From Mesostigma viride (Eukaryota; Streptophyta; Mesostigmatophyceae; Mesostigmatales; Mesostigmataceae), in contig RPFO01000288.1 in NCBI GenBank assembly GCA_009746045.1, positions 428,355-470,854 on the forward strand: a stretch of 42,500 nt of DNA. Reading direction: 5' to 3'. The notes beneath the pieces were generated by a model. It was not told the origin of the DNA and did no database searches. It saw nothing but the letters and a program-made list of their open reading frames with translations. Positions 1 to 10,400 of this stretch are shown here, one piece after another. Position numbers and translations under genes: made by a program. Every line of letters starts with the position of its first letter. The stretch's first letter is position 1.

Positions 1-1460
1 TCATCGATGCTCTGCGGCCGCCCTCGAGGCACGCACTGAGGTACTGCCCTTGATTGCGCGCCTTCATGATTCGCAGACCAAGGGTCTGCTTCTGTGGTTT
101 TGCGCTCACCCTCGCGTCGTTCACTGGCTCCGGGGCGCTCTTCCGGCTCAGGTCCGGCTGGCCGCCGAGGGCCACGACGAACGCATCCAGTCGGCCTTGG
201 CGCAGCTGTCCCGGGCCCCGACCTCCCGCCACATGCTATTCGCATTGCCTCCCTGCCTGCACGGATGGGTGGCTGCGGTCTGACTCGTGCCGCCCGGCTG
301 CCCCAGCAGCATTTTTGGCTCCGTCGCTCAGTCGTGGGCGGAAAGCTGCCGGCTCCTGCCCCTTTTGGCAACGCAGCGCCTGACCTCCTGGACCCCAGCA
401 GCCCTTTGCCCTTCGTCACCGCCATCCAGGAGGCCTATGCTGAGATCCAGCAGGCCTGTTCTCCCGTCCGTGCCGCTCAGCGTACAGCGCCACCTCCCTC
501 GCGGCACTCCCTCGGTCGCCTCCGTTCAATCTCCCGCCGCATTCCCTGCTCGCGTCATCGATAAACACCAGAAAACCTACGCGGGTATTCTGCACACGGC
601 TGATTGGATTGCTCTTTTCGCGGACCTCAACGCTCAGGGACTGCGTGGCTGTTCTCGCTTTCCTTGCGGAGTGTGGGCTCGGCGTACCTTCGTGCTCTTC
701 CCATGGCCCCCCCATTCGCCTTGGCTCCCAGCCACTACTCGGTGGCGCTCCGCGCACCAGCTATTTGCCCCGCAGCCTCTTGTTCCGCCGGGCGGCCTTG
801 TGGTAGCTGTGGGCAGCCGCTGGATCCCACGGGGACTCACTACCTTGCCTGCATGGGGGCCAACAGAATCAGAATTGGTATTTGTATTTGCACACTGTCC
901 TCCTGACGGTGGTGCTCGCCATGATTCGGTCGGTTTTCCCCCACGCGAACATCCGGTCCGAGGATGCGGATGGCGCTGCCTTCTATTCCCCCAACCACCG
1001 GCCTGACATCGTGGTGCTGGACTTTGAGGGGGTGGCCGGCATCTGCTTATTGACGTTTCGGTGGCGCGGCCCTTGGCTCTTAGCCACGTGGCTGGGGCCT
1101 CCCTCACGGCAGGTTACACGGCGGACCGGGCGGAGCGGGCCAAGCTCCTGGCCTACGGCGACGTCGGGCACCATCGTGTGGTGCCCTTGTCCTGGAGGAG
1201 TTTGGGCCATGGGGCCCCTGACCTCCGCCTTCTTCAAGGAGTGTTGCCGGCTCCGGGAGGACCGGCTGGACCTGGAGGGCCAGCGGGCCCCATGGTCGGC
1301 GCGGACCTGGACGTCATATTGGCGTCAGCGCTTGTCGGTGGCGCTGACTCGGCCATGGCTGACATCATGCTCCGCCGTACGCGAGCTGATTTTGCGGTGC
1401 AGCAGGGCTATTAGGTTCCTCCCGTTAGGCGTTTCCATTGGTCTTATCGTAGTATAGAGC
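1..1460 (+). pseudogene. Decayed non-LTR retrotransposon reverse transcriptase, C-terminal part
   Basis: The three plus frames together carry the usual tail of a LINE-type reverse transcriptase. At about 50-283 is a segment containing VVHWLRGALP and LPPCLHGW. At 287-470 follows LTRAARLPQQHFW. A zinc-binding segment with CGQPLDPTGTHYLAC lies near 805-860. RPDIVVLDFEG at about 1000-1035 and SYTADRAERAKLLAYGD-like sequence at about 1110-1165 complete the set. Consecutive pieces lie in different frames, so several indels have destroyed the ORF. The fingers, palm and YxDD motif would lie upstream of the window. In this family the C/H cluster followed by an RPD motif forms the post-RT domain. A shorter relative lies at 39,150-39,345. 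The clade cannot be assigned from this tail, and the 3' end is not clear beyond about 1460. Confidence 0.7.
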
Positions 1461-1756
1461 TTTGACATGGCTCTGTATATAGGTTTATAGCTGGGCGTTT
1501 GCTTTGGTTTGAGTGATTTCACTCTGCTGTAAGTAATTATATTTTTAATATATGTGGCTTTATATTGGTTATGTTTACTTGGGTGCCTTCACTTTGATGC
1601 AAGTAATTATATATTTTAATATATATATGTGGCTGTGCATGCACGCAAATACTACAGTAGTATACAATTAATGCATGTAGTATGTTTGCATGGTGCGATG
1701 CTATGTGAATATACTGAGCTGCATGTGACTACAGGTGTGTGACTCGTGGTGTGCAT
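1461..1756. other. AT-rich sequence without a gene
   Basis: This stretch follows the decayed reverse transcriptase. It contains two near-repeats of a TTCACT(C/T)TG(C/A)TG(T/C)AAGTAATTATAT segment (about 1516-1540 and 1587-1612) and runs of TA-rich sequence. It may be the 3' untranslated region of the upstream element. I see no coding potential. Confidence 0.4.
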
Positions 1757-1830
1757 TAATTAATTAATTAACTGAATTAATTAATTAATATTAATTAATC
1801 TCGTGTCCCCGTTGGGGAACCACGGAGGCT
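1757..1830 (-). repeat. LINE-like 3' end, (TTAA)n tail plus terminal hairpin
   Basis: On the minus strand this reads as a TCCC-CAAC-GGGG(A) hairpin (about 1806-1818), then CACGAG, then a long tract of TTAA repeats. The same arrangement ends elements at 5553-5596, 6175-6231 and 38,813-38,854. It is the divergent 3' end of a minus-strand element whose body would extend rightwards from about 1830. No coding sequence is recognisable there. Confidence 0.5.
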
Positions 1831-2840
1831 AAACAGGTGGGGATGTGATAAGTAACTCACATATTCTCACCTTCCATACAACAACCTTGTTTTCCAGCAG
1901 GCTGAAGAGCATGACAGGCGTCTATGAGCTCGCCAGCTCCTTGCAACGGTGATGCCGCTCCCAGCAGCTAGGGTCCTTGACTACGCAAATAGAATGTCTA
2001 CCGTGTGAAAACCTCCATACAGGAAGCGTAGCAAAGCCAGATAACTGCCCGATCAATTCTGGGTAGCTTTAGGAAGCATGGCATACGCAGCGTAAGGAAA
2101 ACCATTGAAAGCTGCGGAAAATCTGATAGCACAACTGCAACAAGTGGAGAACAAAATAGCAAGAAAAACCCAGAAACGGCGCAAAAAGTTTCATGCCAGG
2201 TTCATTAAGAGCGCAAACAGACTGGGCGGTGACATGCGGCAAATCAACGTACCACGGCCGGCATTATTTCCTACCCAGGCGCGCAAGAAAAGCCAGCCAG
2301 CCATGGATGGATTAACCGCGGATCGCGCAGGCCTGAACGAAATCATTTTAGAAATGACAGGAAATGGCCGCAGATCGAAGATGCTTAGGTTATTTTCATG
2401 GTGTCCGTTACTAAACGGCTCTTGCTGCATCAAAATAACCCACGAATGTCGAGTTCTACCGTCGCAGGCACACATGCTAGATTATTCATCGCGGCCAAAT
2501 TGACGTTGGATGAGACCCCCGTGCAAATCTGTACCAACAAAGGCAGCGAATTTGCAAATAGTGCAGATCTTGCTATGAAACATCATAATAGAACATCACT
2601 TTTAACCATCGGCTTAATTTTTTCGCCTGTCGCCCGCCGGATTAGCCATATTTTAACGGAACGCACGTCGCCATGGCCACCTCCGCACGGTGCGCGCACT
2701 GTGCACCACAATGTCAAAATAAGATCGCGTCGAATTGTGAAAGTTCAGACGGGTCAGTACTTATAGTAGAGATACGAAATCTGTGGCTTCAAATCGTTGC
2801 CCTGTCGTTCTGGCATCCTAGCCGCGCAAAACGTAAAAAA
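1830..2840. other. Unassigned sequence with weak ORFs
   Basis: Plus-strand open frames of about 130 residues exist near 2107-2503 (lysine/arginine-rich start) and 2398-2766, but neither begins at a convincing ATG context nor shows a domain I recognise. The change of frame between them could mean a decayed transposase or other element, but I cannot support a name. Confidence 0.2.
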
Positions 2841-2849
2841 AACGCGGAA

Positions 2850-2985
2850 AACACGGCATCATACGGTATAATACGGTATTATACGTCATTATACGCTAAA
2901 ACGTATTATAACGTATGAATCATACGCTCAAAGCCAGCGTATTACGTATTATACCGTATTATACCGTATTATACGGCGTATGATC
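2850..2985. repeat. TATACGG/CCGTATA palindromic AT-rich repeat
   Basis: The segment is built from GTATTATACG-like units. The left arm (about 2860-2895) reads ATACGGTATAATACGG and the right arm (about 2944-2984) carries its inverse, ACCGTATTATACCGTAT, so the two arms form an imperfect inverted repeat around a short centre. It interrupts the 3' end of the minus-strand ORF at 2949-3491, whose last residues (IIRRIIRYNTV) are read from the repeat. It could be a foldback element or a MITE remnant. Confidence 0.6.
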
Positions 2986-3491
2986 TCACTCTGGACCTGG
3001 GCTGCCTCATAGGCCGTCTCAGGGTAGGACCAGGAAGCAGGTGGGTAAAAGGGAACTGCACTAGGGCGCCCAGAAGGGCCGACAGGGGCAGAGGCACGAC
3101 CCGTGTTAAACGCAGGCATGGAAGGCACAGGGTGGGAAGGAGGCCTAGCAACATTGTTGGTTAGTGAGGACCTGTTGGGGGGTTGAGCCAAGGTTGCAGG
3201 AGGGACAGGGGCCTGGTTCAAGGTAAAGGAAGGGTCATCACTAAATCTGACTTGCATACGTTGTTCATAGGTAGGAGGGGTAAGTGAGGGACGACGGCGA
3301 CCACCAGCAACAGGAGAAGGAGGTGAGGTACGAAGATTACCTTGAGGAGTGAGATGGTGTACCGTTTCCAAGGAGTCCCGTCGGTTACCGCGAGTGTTGT
3401 TATTGTTATTATTATTATTATTATTATTAGTATTATTCATAGTAGGAGTATTGGTAGGTATAGGCGACATGTTACCACCCACTGGATCCAT
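2949..3491 (-). CDS. Asparagine/proline-rich hypothetical protein, C-terminus probably truncated
   Basis: A 180-residue ORF starts at an ATG preceded by an A-rich leader. It begins MDPVGGNMSPIPTNTP, then has an asparagine run of about 11 residues encoded by a TTA-like trinucleotide repeat on the plus strand, then a long proline/serine/arginine-rich region. I recognise no domain. The last 10 or so residues come from the TATACGG repeat, so the original protein probably continued and was cut by that repeat. It is the third of three small minus-strand ORFs (after 4367-4669 and 3616-4011) in a block that is more AT-rich than the surrounding genes. A Gag-like role in an unclassified element is possible but unproven. 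Confidence 0.4.
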   Translation of the reverse strand: MDPVGGNMSPIPTNTPTMNNTNNNNNNNNNNNTRGNRRDSLETVHHLTPQGNLRTSPPSPVAGGRRRPSLTPPTYEQRMQVRFSDDPSFTLNQAPVPPATLAQPPNRSSLTNNVARPPSHPVPSMPAFNTGRASAPVGPSGRPSAVPFYPPASWSYPETAYEAAQVQSEIIRRIIRYNTV

Positions 3492-3615
3492 TTTTAATTA
3501 AATAAATGATTAGAAATCTAACTGAAAGCAACAAGGATAAAGGACAAGGCCTAATTTAAGGCAAGGAAAGAAAAGAAAAAGCTTTTAATGGCTTAAACGA
3601 AGGAAACAATTTAAC

Positions 3616-4011
3616 TCAATCCTTTTTAACAACAGTAATGGATAGGGAACCGAATTCTAAGGTGAGAGGAGTATCTAAGCTAGATGAGGATGCAGCCCGT
3701 TTAGGGGGAGAAGAAGGAGGGGTAGCAAAGACTAGAGCTTCTACTGGAGGACGACCATGAGGAATAGGGCGTACATGCAGACCTAAATCTGTTTGGCTAT
3801 GATCTATAATAAGGAACTGCTGAGCTTCTTCGAAGGACATAAATTTCTTATACCTAATTACGTTGTATGCACGATTCTGAACGATCTTCCTAGCGTCGGA
3901 CCACGAAAGGAAAATGGAGGACCATTGAGGCGTAATCACTACGTAATATTTAGCTAGACTATTATCACTAGAAGAATGGGAAGGAGCAGTAAAAGATCGC
4001 CGCTGGCTCAT
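3616..4011 (-). CDS. Small protein with RNase H1 N-terminal/viroplasmin-like domain
   Basis: A 131-residue ORF with a good ATG start (MSQRRSF). Residues about 21-67 match the RNase H1 N-terminal hybrid-binding (viroplasmin) fold pattern: KYYVV at the first strand, SIFLSWSDARKIV at the helix start, YKKF, and FEEAQQFL at the end. In RNase H1 this module binds RNA/DNA hybrid, and related domains occur in caulimovirid inclusion-body proteins and many fungal and retroelement proteins. The rest is a serine/proline-rich linker (PPSSPPKRAASSSS) and a short hydrophobic C-terminus. No RNase H catalytic domain follows. Neighbouring ORFs on the same strand encode an RGG-rich protein and an Asn/Pro-rich protein, suggesting a mobile or virus-derived unit. 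The function is inferred only from domain resemblance. Confidence 0.5.
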   Translation of the reverse strand: MSQRRSFTAPSHSSSDNSLAKYYVVITPQWSSIFLSWSDARKIVQNRAYNVIRYKKFMSFEEAQQFLIIDHSQTDLGLHVRPIPHGRPPVEALVFATPPSSPPKRAASSSSLDTPLTLEFGSLSITVVKKD

Positions 4012-4366
4012 GGTAACGCACCTTGTTCTTGAGTAGTCGCGATAGGAGTGGAAGGGGTAGGAGTCGACTTAGCTGGGTTATCTGGATCACCGAAATGACG
4101 AGGGCGACAACGGTCCAGCGCTCGTAGTCCTAAAGTCAGCGACCCAGTGAATTTCTGCGAGTGCGGCCGTCTAATTAGCAGCAACACGAAGGAAAAGGTG
4201 TAGGTACTGCGACGCTAATCGTCTCCGGACAGTAATACTTCCCTATCTATGACAGGAAACAACCGTAAGCAGGAAAACAAGGCGAAGGACAGGCTAACTA
4301 CGAAAGGGTTTATCCGCTGCGAGCAGGTCTAGCATCTAGGTAGAGCGTGTCCCGAAACGGGCAGCA

Positions 4367-4669
4367 CTACTCTCCCAGCTTGAAGGCGACCCGCCCATTA
4401 CCTATCAAGGACGTGTCGGCTTCGTATTCCTGGACGCGGAAGGGGTCTTGAAAAGGCGTATGTGGCAAGGGATCGTCGTCTTGTTCTCTACCTACTGAAG
4501 TTCCTCCGGAACCATTGTTACGCCGCGGATATCTACCTCCGCCTCTACCTCTAATGGGCCTGATACTACCTAAACTGGTCAGGCCTCCTCTACTCAAACC
4601 TCTGGCGAAAGACGAACGTGACGGAGCTGATCTCAATGCATTAACGTATGTGTTACTATAATACGCCAT
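4367..4669 (-). CDS. Small RGG-rich basic protein with acidic tail
   Basis: About 100 residues from the first ATG of the frame (MAYYSNTYVNALR). The centre holds IRGRGGGRYPRRNNGSGG, an arginine/glycine box of the kind that binds RNA, followed by an acidic stretch (REQDDD and later EYEADTS). I recognise no named family. It is first in a run of three small minus-strand ORFs, separated from the next by about 350 bases without coding potential. A nucleocapsid-like role is a guess from composition and context. Confidence 0.35.
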   Translation of the reverse strand: MAYYSNTYVNALRSAPSRSSFARGLSRGGLTSLGSIRPIRGRGGGRYPRRNNGSGGTSVGREQDDDPLPHTPFQDPFRVQEYEADTSLIGNGRVAFKLGE

Positions 4670-4699
4670 ACAACCATTTACCAAAACCCGTTTACTCCA

Positions 4700-5550
4700 G
4701 GAAAAGAGGAAGGAAACACAACTACACTGCCGTGACCCAAGCCTATATGTGTTAATTCATTTAACACACGCCGAGTGACCACACACGGAGTGGAACGTGC
4801 ATAAATGGTCACCAACGGTCCAACAGGCTCGGGCCGACCTGGCCCTCGCCTGCCGAGACACAGAAACACAGGCAGGTGCACAGATGCACGCCGGTCCACT
4901 ACATTCTACCGAAGGATAAGGACCACTAATAAAGTACGCGGCGCGGCGCCCAAAGGCACCCAATATACCACAGTACTGTTACGAGGACAATCATGTCCCA
5001 GCTAGAACTGCACGTAAACCTAAGAGCAGCCGAGGCCAAGGACCTAATTTACGTCCGTAACTACAACGAATTGTTACGCGACGTAACACCTAGGAGGCCT
5101 GCTCAGTAATAACACCCCCGGTACAGTATTCACTACCTGTACAGCGCCCAGTTCCTATACAGTAGGTCTGCCATACAGGCACAGTGACCACAGAGTACAG
5201 TCACCACAGTGATTATTGCATCTGCACCTAGAAGTCCAGGACTAGGCCTGCGGTACCACCAGACCACAGGTTAAGGTTCCTATTTCCTACGTACGACGTA
5301 TTAACCCAATACCGTCGTAGGTTCAGCACCTAATTCCTGTCAGCCCAGGAATTACTGTCGACCCCATATGTCGTCGGCAAATATTCACGTCCGACTTAGA
5401 AGAACAGCCGGCTCGCGCTCGCGCGCGACCGGGAAGTCGGAACGCCATAACTTTCTTGATACTTGTCGGAATGAACTCGTTCCGGTGCCGCTGGAATCGC
5501 AGAGATATGCCGAATCAGGATCACGCCAATGCGCTTGGCGTTAACTGTTA
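4700..5550. other. Non-coding block, short repeats of GTACAG/CACAG type
   Basis: No convincing gene. The part 5100-5350 has many short repeats (TACAGT, CCTACGTACGACG, ACCACAG), and 5395-5440 is rich in GCGC. It may be the 5' untranslated or promoter region of the minus-strand ORF cluster, but I see no definite signal. Confidence 0.3.
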
Positions 5551-5552
5551 AT

Positions 5553-5596
5553 GCCCCCAACGGGAGCACGAGTCCAATTAATTAATTAATTAATCA
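5553..5596 (+). repeat. LINE-like 3' end, plus strand, (TTAA)n tail
   Basis: CCCCCAACGGGAGCACGAG followed by about five ATTA/TTAA units. It matches the 3' terminus of the HAL1-like family (6175-6231 on the minus strand; 38,813-38,854). The sequence immediately upstream differs from those copies, so only the terminal hairpin and tail are shared with confidence. Confidence 0.6.
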
Positions 5597-5914
5597 TCTA
5601 TGTATATGGACCCCAATATAGCGCATACCTACCCCTGTAGTACTCCTACACACACAGATCTCGAATGATTTATCTAGTACCAAATCCGAAAGGCTTGCAT
5701 CACTCCCCGGAAAGGAGAACTTTTGCGGATGACTGTAGGTGTCAGTTGGCGATGCCTTAGGATCAGGAGACGTCCGTCCTATAGTCAGCAAAAAGTTGGT
5801 GCGAGAGGTCCCCAGTTCGATTCCGGCCTGGATTCATTTGCAGATCGCGTTTTCCGCGGACCGGCACAGAACGCAAATGGTTTTCACCTTTGCGGCGTGC
5901 CAAATCAGAACATA
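5597..5914. other. Unassigned spacer between LINE ends
   Basis: No coding signal. The part around 5590-5790 carries short AT-rich tracts and has no recognised relative elsewhere in the window. Confidence 0.3.
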
Positions 5915-6027
5915 CCTAGGATTAGTTCGGTTTTGCGGCTTTGTCCCCCCCCCATCCATCCACGGGAATATGTGCTACATGATCTCCCAACGGAGTCATG
6001 TTATAGTCGGTTTAATTTAATTTAATT
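5915..6027 (+). mobile_element. LINE family 2, 3' UTR end with (TTTAA)n tail
   Basis: From CTAGGATTAGTTCGG through GGGAATATGTGCTACATG, the CTCC-CAAC-GGAG hairpin (5984-5995) and a TTTAATTTAATTTAATT tail, this matches the 3' ends at 15,300-15,440 and 18,010-18,126. It is a 5'-truncated copy holding only the 3' untranslated region. Confidence 0.65.
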
Positions 6028-6056
6028 GTAATAGCGCATACCGAATACTAATAATA

Positions 6057-6174
6057 TTCTGACCTGGCCTGCACCCCAAGGGCATTCCCAAAAGGGTAGG
6101 GAAACATGTCACGAACTACATCTAGTGAGATGTTGCTGGATGACCTACTGGTCCCAGCCCAGTTTGAATACCGC
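6057..6174 (+). mobile_element. LINE family 2 fragment (internal)
   Basis: The segment CCCCAAGGGCATTCCC ... GATGTTGCTGGATGACC ... CCCAGTTTGAATACCGCAT is a diverged copy of 27,858-27,960 and 17,698-17,800. It is cut on its right by the TTAA tail of the minus-strand HAL1-like element, so that element probably inserted into it. Confidence 0.6.
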
Positions 6175-6603
6175 ATTAATTAATTAATTAATTAATTAAT
6201 TAAACTCGTGCTCCCGTTGGGGAGTCACGGAGCACCGAAGTGCTTTTAATCCCTGTGTGTGCACTACAGGAGAAAGGGCAGAGACCCCCAGTCTCCTTCA
6301 TGCCGAAGGCATGCCACAGCTGCAATCGGGCGCGGCTAGCTAAAAGGACAGGCTAACGATCCGGCAAACTGTGGGTGCAATAAGACCCATGTGAGCATAT
6401 CATAGCAAGGAGCGTGGGCAGGTAATCTGAACATAGCCAGGGCGTAGCATGGCTGTACTAGGACTAGGCTAAGGCTATGGCTGGTTGTGTACCGTGCGTT
6501 GGCGGCACGTGACTAGGTGTGTTGGCACAGCTAGGCAACATTCTAGGCATGGCTGCCTTAGCGGCAGTGACGCCAATGGTTACAAGCTAGGGCTATTGCT
6601 ATT

Positions 6604-6656
6604 CTAGCCCGCTGGGGGCGTCCACATCTTGTGGTTGATCATCAGGTCCCCGCCCC
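6604..6656 (-). pseudogene. L1 ORF1-like protein, last codons (cut off by the Copia insertion)
   Basis: On the minus strand these bases encode GDLMINHKMWTPPAG and a TAG stop, the same tail as in the intact junction at 28,708-28,758. The rest of the reading frame is at 14,169-15,145. The GGGGC target duplication marks the exact break. Confidence 0.65.
6652..6656. repeat. Target-site duplication GCCCC (left)
   Basis: The five bases GCCCC directly precede the left LTR and recur directly after the right LTR at 14,169-14,173. The related uninterrupted site at 28,700-28,715 carries a single copy of this pentamer (GGGGT on the plus strand there). Confidence 0.85.
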
Positions 6657-7034
6657 AGTTATGGACACACTAAGCTTGGAATGCTTGGGCACTGCCAAAT
6701 GGCGTGTGTGTGTGAACGACGAGACACCTTGGCATTAGGATAATGTGGCACATATACTGCTGGCCAGCCGTCAACGATGGCTGGCCAGACTTTGCGTAAG
6801 TTAAACTAACTTACTGATCCTGGACGGACTAGCCTATCAGTTACAACCTGATCTAGTCAGTCCTAACATGACAACTACAGTCCCGGTACTGAGGTACCGG
6901 CTCATCACATACTGAGTACAGCCACGTGTCCATGCCACGACTGCTCTAGTCCAGCACCGTCCCAGTACCCAATTGGGCGCCGGCGGTGCTGGCACGTGTC
7001 CACTTAGGCTACAGGCGGGAGACTTAGACTAACT
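6657..7034 (-). repeat. Copia 3' LTR (378 bp)
   Basis: Begins AGTTATGGACACAC and ends AGACTAACT, so the termini form an AGTT...AACT inverted pair rather than the usual TG...CA. It matches the 5' LTR except for one substitution (near 6777) and two 2-bp deletions. On the minus strand it contains AGTATATGTGCC, a possible TATA element. Confidence 0.9.
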
Positions 7035-7417
7035 CCCACTTTAAGTTTTCTTTGGGTTTCAACAGAAACACACATAGCCATCAAATGGACGCAGCCATTC
7101 CCAATGCCTTAAAAAACTGTCAGATAACCTACTAGGACCCAAAGGTCACCTCACACATGTACAAGAGATGCATTAAAAAGGCCCCATGTCTCAAGCATGG
7201 TTTCTTAACTGAGTGAGATGGGTGCTCCAGGCCCCAGCATGTCATGGTCATCCAAACAAGTGTCTCACAAAATTTTATTCAATAAATAACACATTCATCA
7301 TGTCCCAACTTTCTAGACCAGTGCTTCTCACTGTCAGAAAACTACCCAGCTGCCACTGCAGCCTTTCAGCTGCAGTATTAGGCAGGGGGTCATGGGCTAA
7401 CATGTACAATGTGCCAG
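7035..7417 (-). other. Copia 3' untranslated region with polypurine tract
   Basis: About 380 bp between the Pol stop codon and the 3' LTR. On the minus strand AAAGTGGG immediately before the LTR is the likely plus-strand priming tract. No ORF. Confidence 0.6.
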
Positions 7418-10400
7418 TCACTTCAGACTGTAACCAGGGTTCATCAACCCATACAAGACCTGGTATTGTGGTCCTGCTGCTTGTGGCACCTTGGTCAGTG
7501 CATCTGCAGCATTGTCTTTGTCCCTGACGTGGGCTTTAGACTCCAGGTACTTGCATTCCTGTTTTAGCACAATCCAATCCAGGTCCGAGTGTACAGCCAA
7601 AGGATTGGCAAGGAAAGAGATGATAGATTGAGAGTCAGTCAGCAAATGTGCTTTCACTCCTGCAGAGCTACCAGCCTGGTGTTGAAGCCAGACCAGCAAG
7701 TGATTGAGATACCTTGCATGCAAGACAGAAGATACCACAGCCCTGCATTCAGCTACATTGCTACTCACAGCTTTCCTCTTGTGCAATCTACTGAACCAGG
7801 AGACTAGTGACTTCTTCCCACCTTGGTTATGCAGGAAAAACAATCCAGCCTCTCTGGCTTGAACCTTGGTAACTACCCTGGACTCCATTGAACTATCCAT
7901 CATGCACGTGATGTGAATGGGAGTAAACAGGTCCAGTGAGTGAAGCATCAAAGGTGGACCATCATGCAACAACTGCTTGATTGCCCGTGCTCCTACCTCC
8001 TGTAGTACCTCATCATCTACCCTGCTCACAAAAGCCAGGTGGGGTGCACATGTAGCACATAGCCAACCAAGCTTGCCTCTAATGGTAGGGCACATGTCAG
8101 GGGTGATGTGAACAGGCAGGACATCCAGACAAGACTTAATGTATTCAGCAGAGGCCTGCATGGAACAAACCCAGCTGCCCTGCTGCTGCAGCAACTCAAG
8201 CATCATGCCACAGAACTTGACTGGCTCCTTGCCCAGCTCTAGCTGCTTGCCAATCTCAAAACTGGCAGACACCTGAGCTATGAAAGCATCCACTGCAGCT
8301 CTAGGACCTGAGATTAACTGATCATCCCCATGCCAGACAAACATCATCATTCCATCAGGGTGTGGGATGACAAACAGGCAAGGGTCAATGTCATCATAGG
8401 TGGCCCCTAGCTTCATGAATACCTCCTGTGCAGACAGCCTAAAAATTTTTGGAGCTGACTGCAACCCTTCAACCCCCAGGTTTGGCCTCAACAAGGGTTG
8501 AACAATATCCCTGTGCCACACCTTAGGAGTATTCACCACGTATACCTGACCTCTCCAGACCTGCTGTGCTATGGCAGGGTCCCCCTTTAGAAAGGCTCTT
8601 TTGATATCTGTGGCTTTACACACATAATCCTTCCCTGTATTAAGCTGATGCAAAAACAAGGAAAGCAACACCTTGAGAGACGTTTGCTGAATACCAGGAG
8701 TATAAAGCTCAGCCTCTGTCAGCTCTGTAGAGCCCCTGAACTCAGTAACACATGGCCTAGCATGGAAAATGGGTGGTCCCCCATCAGCCTGAGGTTTATG
8801 CTTGCACACAAACTTTAACCTTAGCTTCTTGGCTCCAGCTGGCATAGCATCAAGAGGAGTCACAGGTGGTGTGTGTGTGGGACTACGTGCATCTGGAACA
8901 ACCCACTCCTCCCTGGCTTTGGTAAAAGCCTCAAGCCACTTAAGAAACCCAATCTGCGTCTGGCAGTCCCGTACAATATCATCATAGGACAGGGGAGACA
9001 TGGATGCAACATCCCATCTACCAAGCCCAAACGCTGAAGGGTGTAGCTTTTGAGAGTGTATGAGGTCCTCCACACACGGTTCCTGACCTGGGAGGTACTT
9101 GGGCTTAACTGCATTGATGGCAGCATCCAACCCAGTGCTAATCTGGCTCAAAGGGATTTTAAAATGATCTAGAGGCACCTGTCCTACCCCTGCCACACTC
9201 AACCTCCCAGCTGAGATGACAACACCAGGGTAAGATACAAAAGGTTCCCCTAACAGGGCATTCCCTGAGTAGCCCTCAACCACCTGAAATGGAGTGGGCA
9301 TACCCAAGATTTGAATGCTCACCTGACCTTTGACCTGCATTTTGGTTTTGCCTGAAAAATCTGACACTCTAGCCCATGGTGAGGCCTTCATTTTCAGACC
9401 AGATACAGCTTCTGCACTGATGATACTCACCTGTGCTTGGGTGTCTACAGCCAAAATACTAGGATCTTGACCTGCATCCCCTACAGCATTGACCTGTGCT
9501 GTACCTGTTGCCACAACTGCTTTAGTGTTGTGTGCCTTGTGCAAGGCCTTAAGAATCTCAGCAAATGACTTCCTGGGAACGACAGGATCTGCTCTATTTT
9601 GTGACTCCTCCAGGTGTGAGGGAGGTGCTACCTGCTGCTCACCCTGTGCACCGTCCTCCTGCCCAGGTGGACTATTGGGTTGTAGTGGGGCTGCACTACT
9701 GAGGAACACAGGAGCTTCTACTGTGGTACTAGTGCTTGCATCAATGACGTCCTTAGCCAATTCATTGGGTGAGATCAATCCACCAGACTCCTGCTCTGAA
9801 TCCATGTCCAAGAATTCTACCCCTGACACGTCTGCCAGTGGTGGGTAATAAAGCTTGAGTCTATGCTTGCTGACCACACGCTCTCTGTCATGTTGTATAG
9901 TGACTGCAGTCCCTTCTTCATGAATTTTGGTGACTACAGCTGGACCGTGCCATCTGGCAGAGTGTGCTCTTCCTCTGTCACCCTCTCTGAAAAACAACAC
10001 ATGGTCCCCCACTTCAAACACAGGCCTGGCATTATTTTTGTCTTTCTTTGCCAGCAACTTGGCTAAGTGCTGCCTTTGTGTGTTGTAGTGAGTGTGTACC
10101 TCTGAAGCATAGCTGCCTGACTGAAGGCCAGTTGGGGTGATTTCCCCAAAAGGTGAGGACATTATTGGTTTGGCGTTTAGCTGGGTAGTCACCCCTGCTG
10201 CCCAAGATGCCCTGTCAGCATAGCTACCAGAGTCAGCCAACCTGGATGGCATTTTTCTTATCACATCCCTGATGGCTCTCATGGTACGTTCTACCAACCC
10301 CTGACGTTCATGATCTTGAGCCCCAGACACTTCTATCTTGGGCAGGTCATTCCTGTCCTGGATGCAGAGAAACTGCTGATCCAGCATTACTTTTTCAATG

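Larger units (their letters stand above)
6175..6656 (-). mobile_element. HAL1-like (ORF1-only) LINE, 3' part
   Basis: On the minus strand this runs from the last 17 codons of ORF1 (stop at 6604-6606) through about 370 bp of 3' UTR, the CTCCC-CAAC-GGGAG hairpin (6211-6224) and a TTAA tail (6175-6203). About 220 bp of its 3' UTR is repeated in the plus-strand copy at 28,759-28,978, and its terminal 180 bp in the copy ending at 38,854. The Copia element at 6657-14,168 separates it from the rest of ORF1 at 14,169-15,145. No reverse transcriptase ORF lies between ORF1 and the 3' end. Confidence 0.7.

Noticed and set aside
2107-2766. Transposase-like ORFs at 2107-2503 and 2398-2766
   Set aside because: No ATG start in good context, no catalytic motif, and the frames overlap without a convincing join.
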